51,183 bases of DNA from Bacillota bacterium (lineage in GTDB: Bacteria > Bacillota > UBA4882 > UBA8346), in the NCBI GenBank assembly GCA_029553165.1, contig JAKPCT010000114.1:1-51183 (forward strand). The letters are read 5' to 3'. Below the pieces are notes generated by a model. The model searched no databases and was not told the DNA's origin. It saw only the letters and a program-made list of their open reading frames with translations. A program made the translations under genes and the position numbers. Of the stretch, positions 40,544-49,300 are shown one piece after another (positions within the stretch are counted from its first letter, which is position 1; each line of letters opens with the position of its first letter).

Positions 40544-41781
40544 TTATAGAAGAAGCTTCGCTCTTCCTTCTGTTGATAACTCCCCAAAAATCTGTTAATC
40601 CGGTCAAAGGCGTCCTGGAGGTCATTCATATTTGGTAAAAATACAAAGCGGAAATGATCAGGCTGGTGCCAATTGAATCCGGTCCCCTGTACCAGTAAGA
40701 CTTTCTCCTGCACTAGCAGATCAAGCATAAACTGTTCGTCATCCTTAATGTTAAACTTCTTAACGTCAACTTTGGGAAAGAGATATAAGGCCGCTTTGGG
40801 CTTGACACAGGATAATCCAGGTATCTCCACAATTCGCTTCCAGGAATACTCCCGTTGTTGGTAAAGCCGACCGCCCGGTTTAATCAGGTCTTCAATTGAC
40901 TGATGTCCGGTTAAGGCAGCAGTAATCGCATACTGCGCCGGTACATTACCACACAACCGCATTGAAGCAAGCAGCGTCAGTCCTTCGATATAATCAGCAG
41001 CAATCTCCTTTTTACCGCTGAGGATCATCCATCCGGACCGGTATCCGGCAACCCGATGCGACTTGGAGAGCCCGTTCATCGTTACAAATAATGTCTCATC
41101 CGATAATGAAGCAATCGAAATATGTTTCTCTCCGTCATAAACGATCTGATCATAGATCTCATCCGCAAAAACAATCATATTATTGGCTACTGCCAGATCG
41201 ACAATTTGTTGTAAAATCTCCAGCGGATAATTGGCTCCGGTTGGATTATTGGGATTAATCACTACAATCCCTTTAGTCTTAGGAGTAATCTTCCGCTTAA
41301 GATCATCAATATCAGGACACCAGTCAGATTGCTCATCACAGAGATAATGCACCGGTTTACCACCCGAAAGATTCACCGCTGCCGTCCACAGCGGATAATC
41401 AGGAGCAGGAATCAGCACTTCATCCCCATTATCCAATAGCCCTTGCATTGCGATCATTATCAGCTCACTGACACCATTACCAATGTAAATATCATTAAGA
41501 TCTACACCGGTGATCCCTTTCGATTCAGCTTTCTGAATGATCGTCTCCCGCGCCGACCTGATTCCTCTTGAATCAGAATAACCATGCGCACGGGCAAGAT
41601 TATTATGCATATCTTCTAAGATCTCCGGAGGGACTTCAAAACCAAATGGAGCAGGGTTTCCGGTATTCAATTTGATTATTTTATGTCCTTCCTCCTCCAT
41701 TCGTACGGCAGTCTCCATAACTGGTCCGCGAATATCATAACAAACATTCTCTAATTTGGTTGATTTCTTAAATACTCTCAT
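40540..41781 (-). CDS. alaA: alanine aminotransferase (glutamate-pyruvate), AlaA type
   Basis: PLP enzyme interconverting glutamate and pyruvate with 2-oxoglutarate and alanine. It follows E. coli AlaA (YfbQ) throughout: STKLENVCYDIRGPV, NTGNPAPFGF, YIGNGVSELI, PAPDYPLWTAAV, VINPNNPTGA, FADEIYDQI, NGLSKSHRVAGYR (PLP Lys in LSK) and MRLCGNVPAQ. The ATG at 41781 has GGAGGG nine bases upstream and gives 413 aa; the frame continues 16 codons further without a ribosome site. It lies just after a MocR regulator gene, probably co-transcribed. Confidence 0.92.
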   Translation of the reverse strand: MRVFKKSTKLENVCYDIRGPVMETAVRMEEEGHKIIKLNTGNPAPFGFEVPPEILEDMHNNLARAHGYSDSRGIRSARETIIQKAESKGITGVDLNDIYIGNGVSELIMIAMQGLLDNGDEVLIPAPDYPLWTAAVNLSGGKPVHYLCDEQSDWCPDIDDLKRKITPKTKGIVVINPNNPTGANYPLEILQQIVDLAVANNMIVFADEIYDQIVYDGEKHISIASLSDETLFVTMNGLSKSHRVAGYRSGWMILSGKKEIAADYIEGLTLLASMRLCGNVPAQYAITAALTGHQSIEDLIKPGGRLYQQREYSWKRIVEIPGLSCVKPKAALYLFPKVDVKKFNIKDDEQFMLDLLVQEKVLLVQGTGFNWHQPDHFRFVFLPNMNDLQDAFDRINRFLGSYQQKEERSFFYN

Positions 41782-41825
41782 TACAATTCCCTCCGCTAAG
41801 ATATAATCTAATAAGTTTAGCTGCG

Positions 41826-43280
41826 TCACTTTAATTTACTCTGTTGCTCAATCACTTCTCCTATAATTCGAAGTCCGCGTTCCATCTCCTCCCGGGAGAC
41901 TCTGGCTATTCCTAACCGAAAAGTATTTTTACCGCTATTATCGGTATAAAAAATATCACCCGGCATAAACAGAACTCCGCGCCGGTAACATTCCGCCAAG
42001 ATTTGACGGGCGTCCAAATGCTCCTCCAACTCGATAAAAAGATGCAGACCACCTTCACCCCAGACCTTTTTACACGGAAGATACTGATTGACCAAAGCTA
42101 CTGCTGACTGATAACGTTCCCGATAAACCCGGCGGGCCTTCTTCAAGTACTTGTCAAACTCGCCACTACTCAAATATTCAAACAGAATTGCCTGATCCAA
42201 AAACGAAGTATGGATGTTGATACTGCGTTTGACACTCTCCAGGCTGGCAATCAATTGCTGATCGGCAATGATCCAACCAATTCTTAACCCCGGAAAGAGA
42301 ATCTTCGAAAAACTACCCAGGTAAATTACTCCGTTACCACTACCGGAATGTGCTAACAATGGTGCCAAATGAGCGCCCGAATAACGCAACTCTTCATTAA
42401 AACCATCTTCAAGCACCGGAACACGATATGTTTCAAACAGTTTCAAAACCTTGATCCGTTTCTCCGGTGACATTACCAATCCGGTAGGATTATGATACGA
42501 TGGGATTAAATATCCCAACTTAATCCCGGAAGTTGCTAACTTAGCTTCTAAAATCTCCAAATCAATCCCATCATCAAGCATCGGGACTCCAACCACTTCC
42601 AGGCCGGCTACTTTCATGATCTTTAAAGCAGTATTGTGGGTTGGGTTTTCACAGATAATCCGATCCCCCGGACTCATCAAGGCAGTTAAAATTAAATATA
42701 ACCCTTCGGTAAATCCGTTGGTAATAAGAATATCCTTCCCCGATAAATTAACTCCTTTATTTTTGATATACTCCTTCAAATAACGGAGCAGATTTTGATA
42801 TCCCTTAGCATAGCCATAATTAAGCAGTTTAGCTCCTTCGAGCGCAAACCGGTTTAAAAATGATCGCTTAAACGACTCAACCTCGAAAAGATCCGGATCA
42901 GGAGCAATACTTTTAAAAGAGATCATCCCTTTTTCCCAACGCAATTCGTTTTTCTCAACATCTAACTGTTTTGCAGCCTGCGCTGAATCATTGAGCAAAC
43001 TGCTCCAGTCAAACGAATAAGTCAGATCCTCTTTGTCAACTGCAACCGCAGCAACATAGGCTCCTTTGCCTTTGATTGTCTTAATAAAACCATCATCCTC
43101 AAGATACTGATAAGCTTGAATCACCGTATTTCGACTGACTTTTAATAGCGCCCCTAACTCTCTGGTAGCCGGAAGGCGCTCCCCAGATTGCAGACTACCC
43201 GACACAATCAGATTTTGGATGTATTCTTTTATTTGGAGGTAAGTCGGACGACTATTACTAAATTGAATCTGTTTAAACAT
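41826..43280 (-). CDS. MocR-type regulator (GntR winged helix + aminotransferase domain)
   Basis: A 484-aa transcription factor of the MocR/PdxR group. The N-terminal winged helix (PTYLQIKEYIQNLIVSG, LPATRELGALLKVSRNTVIQAY) is followed by a fold-type I aminotransferase domain with PSYHNPTGLVMS and the PLP Lys in LGSFSKILFPGLRIGW. Such regulators sense PLP or amino-compounds and control amino-acid or vitamin B6 genes. Its target is probably the adjoining alaA, 44 bases downstream. AAGGAG precedes the ATG. A direct repeat upstream of its start is a likely binding site. Confidence 0.9.
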   Translation of the reverse strand: MFKQIQFSNSRPTYLQIKEYIQNLIVSGSLQSGERLPATRELGALLKVSRNTVIQAYQYLEDDGFIKTIKGKGAYVAAVAVDKEDLTYSFDWSSLLNDSAQAAKQLDVEKNELRWEKGMISFKSIAPDPDLFEVESFKRSFLNRFALEGAKLLNYGYAKGYQNLLRYLKEYIKNKGVNLSGKDILITNGFTEGLYLILTALMSPGDRIICENPTHNTALKIMKVAGLEVVGVPMLDDGIDLEILEAKLATSGIKLGYLIPSYHNPTGLVMSPEKRIKVLKLFETYRVPVLEDGFNEELRYSGAHLAPLLAHSGSGNGVIYLGSFSKILFPGLRIGWIIADQQLIASLESVKRSINIHTSFLDQAILFEYLSSGEFDKYLKKARRVYRERYQSAVALVNQYLPCKKVWGEGGLHLFIELEEHLDARQILAECYRRGVLFMPGDIFYTDNSGKNTFRLGIARVSREEMERGLRIIGEVIEQQSKLK

Positions 43281-43303
43281 GATTACTCCTTACAGTATCT
43301 ATT

Positions 43304-43321
43304 CTGCCACAAATACTGCCA
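43304..43321 (-). promoter_or_regulatory. direct repeat TGGCAG-N6-TGGCAG, MocR site candidate
   Basis: On the minus strand TGGCAG occurs twice with a 12-base period (43321-43316 and 43309-43304), 24 bases before the mocR start. MocR/PdxR/GabR proteins bind spaced direct repeats, so this is likely an autoregulatory operator. Confidence 0.5.
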
Positions 43322-43385
43322 TATTTAAAGAACCACCCATCAGCTGTTTTTGTCGAAAGGTGGATCTATAATAAAGTTAACTAAT

Positions 43386-43862
43386 TCATCTCTTAACCAA
43401 TCTAACTTTATCTCTTATTATTTCATAAAACTCGGAACTACGTTTTATTGCATTTAAACTAAAATATAATGGTGCTTCAAAATCTACAATAATCTTGATA
43501 ATAAATCCGATATTTTTTTCAACAAACCATCTAATAGCTATAGCTGGTTCGGTCATAGACTCTAATGGATTTCCAGATATATTGCCTCCACTTCTAATCT
43601 CATAAAATTCAACCATCTTTGTCCAATCCACGGTCCTCCACAAAATTTTCCAAAGAACTATTTGTTCGATTCCTTGCTCTGTTATATGTATCTTCTTTGA
43701 AGAAAAATAAGCGTAAATTATAATTTGAGTTAATACAATTATAAGATAATAAGGTATTGAAAAATATAAATGTTCCAATCTAAACGCTAATGGATAAAAT
43801 CCAAGTACCAACATTACTAAAATCTTTGGTAACAATTTTTGTTTGTATTCAAAGACCATCAT
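43386..43862 (-). CDS. small membrane protein, possibly PH-like
   Basis: A 158-aa protein with two membrane segments (ILVMLVLGFYPLAF and IPYYLIIVLTQIIIYAYF), then a soluble part starting KKIHITEQGIEQIVLWKILWRTVDWTKM, whose pattern (basic strand, Gly turn, W-rich strand) resembles bacterial PH domains of the YdbS/YvbH kind (positions seen, assignment inferred). Paired ATG codons at 43862/43859 follow TAGGGTG; the frame extends 24 codons upstream without a ribosome site. AT-rich, no known function. It is 96 bases after pbpC. Confidence 0.55.
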   Translation of the reverse strand: MMVFEYKQKLLPKILVMLVLGFYPLAFRLEHLYFSIPYYLIIVLTQIIIYAYFSSKKIHITEQGIEQIVLWKILWRTVDWTKMVEFYEIRSGGNISGNPLESMTEPAIAIRWFVEKNIGFIIKIIVDFEAPLYFSLNAIKRSSEFYEIIRDKVRLVKR

Positions 43863-43958
43863 TATTATCACCCTAGAATTAAAATTATCTGTTTTTCTAT
43901 AATGAACACTTTTTACTAAATATCCTTTAGACAATCATAACCTTTTCGACCTATACTT

Positions 43959-46328
43959 CTAATTCTCCATTACCACCAGTTTTACCTCGGAACTCCTACC
44001 TTGATCATCCTGACATACTACCTTATATTCACCTGGTGTTGGCAGTATAAACAGTCTTTCACCGGGAGCGCTTTTCCCCACTAACTTGCCACTGATAAAC
44101 CAGTACAATTGATGGACATCTGTAGCAGCAGCAGCCTCGAGGCAAATCTTTTGAAACTGGGGATTGATACCTTCCCGAAGTTGGTAAATATAATCGTTCG
44201 ATGGAGAACGGATGATTGGAGGTTGCCCTGGCAAAATCCGCTGCCACTCGGGTAAAATGGCTGGTATTCGCTCAACCGGATATCCGTTTCCTTCGAGCCA
44301 GGTTGCTACTCGAGGTGGCCATTTGATATATACTTTTTCAACATTCTGCCGCAGCGAATGATAGTGTAATGGTAAACGATAACCCGTCTGCAGATCCTGA
44401 AGGTACGCTTGGTGGAGTTGGCATTCCACCTTTGGGGAATGATCAATTAAATACTCTTCCGTCACTAAAGTATCACAATGCTTGCCCGGCAGTTGACCGC
44501 TCAAAGCACAGACTTGCCGTTCATCAACCGCAGCCGGTCGCTCAAACCATTTCTTAGTCCCACCGACTCGATTAAACAGGTCAAACAGTAACGGTGCTGC
44601 TGCTTCGGCCCCAATCAAACCGGCCCGCCCTTCACCCGAAAAGTTCCCAATCCAAACTCCGATTGTAAACTCCGGACTGTAACCAATACTCCAGGCATCG
44701 CGATGCCCATACGATGTCCCTGTCTTCCAGGCAATCCGGGGTAATGATGTAAACTCCCAACAGCTTGGCAAATCAGGGCGGCGGACCTTCATCAGAGTCT
44801 CAGTTACTAAATAAGCAGTTCCCTCGTCAAATAACTTGATTGACAAGCTATTGGTTTGATTGCGTAAACTTTTTGGATAATTATAATATCCACCGCATGC
44901 TAAAGCTGAATATAACGTTGTGAGCTCTAACAGATTGACCTCACAACCGCCCAAAGCAATACTGAGACCATAACGATCCCGGTCAACAATCGTTCGCAAC
45001 TGTGCTTGACGTAAGAGTTGATATAAACCATTTTCAGTCCCTAACAGCTGTAACAGATTAATCGCGGGTACATTGAGAGAACGCTCCAATGCTTCACTGG
45101 CTGAAACAATCCCATTAAACTTCCGGTCAAAATTCTCCGGTGAATAGCCGCCTTTAAAACTGATTGGTACATCTTCGAGGTAATGTTGCGGCGAGATTAT
45201 ACCATATTCAAACCCCAGGGCATAAACAAATGGTTTCAATGCTGAACCTGGCGAACGGGGTGCCAGGTAACCATTAACTTGTCCGGCGGTCTCTTGATTA
45301 AAAAAATCAACCGATCCTACCGCTGCCATTAACTCATTAGTCTTATTATCAATGATTACAACTGCTCCATTGGTAATCCCTTCATTTGCCAAGCCCGCTA
45401 AATGCTGCTTTAACAAATCTTCCGCCAGTTGTTGCAGCTTTATATTGAGTGTTGAGTAAATTCGCGATTCGTATGGACGCTCAAGTTTTTTTTCCAGACT
45501 GAAATGAGGCGCAATAAATGGTAAGTTCTGACGGCGGTCAGGGACCGGTTCCGCCAAAGCTTCCTGATAATCACGCTTGGTGATCAACCCTTTTTGATAA
45601 ACGAGCTTTAAGACTTTATCCCTTGCCTTCCTGGCATTACTGGAATCTAAATCCGGACGCAGTAACGATGGGGAATTAGGAAGCGCTGCCAGAAGAGCTG
45701 CTTCACCATAACTCAACTGTGATGGTTCCTTACCAAAATACAACCAGGAAGCTGCCGCCGCTCCTTCAATGTTGCCGCCATAAGGAGCAATATTAAAATA
45801 GATCTCCAGCAATTCGCGTTTATTGTAACGCTGTTCTAATTGCAGTGCCCGAAAGATTTCAATCACTTTATTAAAATAACTCCGTCTTTTAGGTTCCATC
45901 ATTCGAGCGATCTGCATTGTAAGAGTAGAACCACCCGAAACAATTCTACCCTGATTTAGATTGAGACGCAATGCCCGCAACAAAGCTACCGGATTAATCC
46001 CTTGATGCCAATAGAACCACCGATCTTCATAGGCAATCAGAAACTTTTGCAGTGAAGGTGATATTTGATTTAATGAAGTCCTGATTCGCCACATATCATC
46101 ATCTGCTGTAAAAGCCCGGAGCAATTTCTCGTTGCGGTCAAATACCAGAGTTGCAGAAGGACGAAACAGTGCCTCTTTGGGTAACGGTATTATAAATATC
46201 AACAGTTCAAAGAGGCAGAAGGCAAAGAGTATCAAAACTCCTACCCTCCGCCAGTTTTTGTTTTGAGGAAGATATTGATCAATTTTGCTCCAAAAAATCT
46301 TTAAAGCTGCTAATAAACGACCACACAT
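43959..46328 (-). CDS. pbpC: penicillin-binding protein 1C
   Basis: Bifunctional-type class A PBP. An N-terminal membrane helix (VLILFAFCLFELLIFIIPL), glycosyltransferase-51 domain (IAYEDRWFYWHQGINP with the catalytic Glu, GGSTLTMQIARM, RYNKRELLEIYFN), then a transpeptidase domain with SPGSALKPF (nucleophile Ser of SALK), SLN and KTGTSYG, and a C-terminal PBP1C-specific domain of about 100 residues (GEYKVVCQDDQG). The ATG at 46328 has AGGTG before it; the GTG three codons earlier includes part of that site. It follows the macroglobulin gene by 37 bases, the same pairing as in enterobacteria. 789 aa. Confidence 0.93.
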   Translation of the reverse strand: MCGRLLAALKIFWSKIDQYLPQNKNWRRVGVLILFAFCLFELLIFIIPLPKEALFRPSATLVFDRNEKLLRAFTADDDMWRIRTSLNQISPSLQKFLIAYEDRWFYWHQGINPVALLRALRLNLNQGRIVSGGSTLTMQIARMMEPKRRSYFNKVIEIFRALQLEQRYNKRELLEIYFNIAPYGGNIEGAAAASWLYFGKEPSQLSYGEAALLAALPNSPSLLRPDLDSSNARKARDKVLKLVYQKGLITKRDYQEALAEPVPDRRQNLPFIAPHFSLEKKLERPYESRIYSTLNIKLQQLAEDLLKQHLAGLANEGITNGAVVIIDNKTNELMAAVGSVDFFNQETAGQVNGYLAPRSPGSALKPFVYALGFEYGIISPQHYLEDVPISFKGGYSPENFDRKFNGIVSASEALERSLNVPAINLLQLLGTENGLYQLLRQAQLRTIVDRDRYGLSIALGGCEVNLLELTTLYSALACGGYYNYPKSLRNQTNSLSIKLFDEGTAYLVTETLMKVRRPDLPSCWEFTSLPRIAWKTGTSYGHRDAWSIGYSPEFTIGVWIGNFSGEGRAGLIGAEAAAPLLFDLFNRVGGTKKWFERPAAVDERQVCALSGQLPGKHCDTLVTEEYLIDHSPKVECQLHQAYLQDLQTGYRLPLHYHSLRQNVEKVYIKWPPRVATWLEGNGYPVERIPAILPEWQRILPGQPPIIRSPSNDYIYQLREGINPQFQKICLEAAAATDVHQLYWFISGKLVGKSAPGERLFILPTPGEYKVVCQDDQGRSSEVKLVVMEN

Positions 46329-46365
46329 CCCTATCACCTGGTTAATCGAGCTTAGATTATCATAA

Positions 46366-49300
46366 TCAGTATCGGTTCACCTTAATCTGACCACTGGAAC
46401 TGTAACTGCTAATCTCCGGTTCATACATACATTCTGCTTTCACTGAAGGTAAGATAAAATCACCGCAAGTCACCACCCGGACCGCATAATAAAAATGATA
46501 GGTTCCGCTTTTTTCAAAACTCTTAAAGATGATTAAACGATCATCCCGGAGATCCAGATAATCAGGGGTGATTGACTTGTCTTGCAACCAAGCAATTTTA
46601 GCGCTGCTGGCAATTCGTGGATTTTCAATTTCCAATCCTGCCGGAAGCAGATCGGTAATCGCAACATGCTCCAGATTATCCTGTTTGGTAGTGATCGTAA
46701 GGTGAGTAATCAGTAAATCACCCTGGCTAATTTGATCTCGGGCCACTTGATTGCCAAAACGGTCCAAAAATTCACGGTTGACAACTAATCCATTACTATA
46801 CTCCCGAACATCAACAGCATTAGGTACACCGCTTACTTTGAAAAAGTAATAACATTCGCCATTACCATTAATCTTAACCTCAACCCGGCCTTTACCAAGC
46901 TGCTCATCAGTGATTTTTAAAGGTTTTTGACTGTCAAAAGTAGCAATCCGTTTATTATTAACCAATACTTCTCCCTGATAATTTCCTTCACTCTTCTTTT
47001 GATAGATCTTACCAAGTGCCATCAGGGCAAAGGCATTCTCCTGAGTCGTCCCCCAACTGCCGGGTTTAGCAGCATCACTCAAACGGGTTACTAACTTATG
47101 GATTGCTTTATTAATTGGGTCAATATCCGCTAAGGCGCTTAAGATGATTGCATCCGAACGGACTGAAGAATTGAAGTTCCCGCCTGTCTGACGTCTTGCA
47201 GCCGAAGCTGTAAACGTGACTGGCAGCAATTCCCGGGCAGTACGTCGGTCGCCTAAATAATAGTAAGCGGCTGCTAATTGTGCCCTGGAGTAATCAGACA
47301 GTTCATTTAATCTAAAGTTTTTTAAGTAAGCCATTGAGCTTAATTGTGCTTTACCGGCAACACTTAAAACATAGAGCGCATAGATCCTCACTTCAAGTCG
47401 CTGGGCGGATTTATCATTTAACTTAGCTAAACTGTCCAAATAGTTGATCATTCGGTCATAGACCCGATCTGATACCGCAAATCCGGCTTTTCGGGCTTCA
47501 ACCAGGAAATGGGCAGCATAGATCGAACTCCATTCGTTGCTGTAAGTTTCACCCGGCCAGTAGGCAAAACTACCGTCACGGAGCTGCATCGACTCTAGCT
47601 TGTCAATTCCTTCACTGATATAGTAGTTGGCATTACCACCTTTGAAGACAGCGCTGTTGGTTGCCTGAGCCAAACTGTCAAAATAGAGTAACGGGAAAAG
47701 CTTGGAAGTTGTCTGCTCAACACAACCATGCGGGTAAGCTAAAAGATATTGTAAGCTACCGGCAAATTTCAAAGTTGGCAATGGAGCTAACACCAATTCA
47801 TAGCTGGCAGTCCCAGGGAGCCATTTGTTGTCGGGGTCGAGTACTAATGGCCTTTTGGCAGTGATTCCACCGGAACTGAATTCGGTTGTTAACGGGACCG
47901 GAGGCCGAACTGATAATTCTTCAATAACCGTGCAATTTTCTCCATTACCCCGGGCTTGGACTGTACAAGTTAACTTACCGATGCTATTTTTAGCTTTAAG
48001 CTCATAAATCAGCTGTTTTTCTTCCTGGTTTTTCAAGGACAGCTTTTGCCGTGACTGACTGATTAACTCTACCGGCCCTGCTAACTTCAGTTCAATCTGA
48101 AATTCTCCGTCTTTTCCGGTTCCATTAAAGACTGATACTGGAACCTCAAAATGATCATTACTGGCCACAAACCTTGGCAGTGTCGGTGAGATAACAATCG
48201 GATCCCGGACAATAACCTTCTTTTGAGCCATTCCAAAGTTATTACCGGAGGCAGCCACAGCCATCAAACGTAATGTCCCATTAAACTGCGGCACACGCAG
48301 CTTAATCTTGGCGACTCCATTACGGTCAACTTTTACTAAACCGGACCATAACGAAACGGGTTTAACCCGTTTAACGGCAACCGGGTTCAGGTTTCGCTTC
48401 CTGACACCATCGGCATCGGCATCCCCGGAAGGAGCAGATTTGGAGCGAACACCCTTGTTTTCAACTTCAGGTAAGACCATTCCGTACAAGTCATAGCTGT
48501 TCACAGTCAAACTCCGTTTACCATAAAAAAATTCTAGCGGATTCGGCGCCTGATAGTCAGTGAGCTGACAGATCCCTTCGTCCACTGCTGCTAGGGTGAG
48601 ATAAGTATTCTCAGTGTTTTGATTTAACTTAACAGTGACTTCCATATCGCGTTGTGGCCGGATTTCATTGGCTACTCCCAGCTCAAGTTGGAGCTTATGA
48701 TTACTGCAATCAACCATTAGCGGTATTGTTCCAAATGCCCGTACCGGTGCTTTCTTCTCCAATGATTTGATTGAACGAATCAGATGCACTGAAACATAAA
48801 CATTCGGTTTATATTCTTCTTTAACCGGAATCTTTAAATAACCGGTATTTTCTTTGAACTCGACTATTCGAAGATCAAATACTTTTTCACGTTCAACTGT
48901 GACCAACGCTTTACCAGAGAATGGCGCTTTAATCTGAATTTCAGCCTGCTCACCAACCTGATAAACCTTTTTGCCCAGTTCCAACTGGATCTTATCGGGC
49001 TCTTCCATTGCCCAGGAATTATAACCCCAACCAGAAGCATAAAACTTGATTAGCGCCTGGGACGGACTTTGAGCATCTTTTAATACTATTTGGTACTGCC
49101 CGTATTCTTTTGGGACATATTCAAATAACTGTTCTCCACCATTTGCAACTAAAGAGCCTTTATAAACCCTGGTACGCTCCTCTTCCGAAACATATTCATA
49201 GTTACCTTCCGAATTGCGGCGGTAGATCGTGTTCCAGGTAATATGGTATACTTCGACCACCAGCTCGCTGTTGGCGACTGGTTTACCTGCTTGATCCAGG

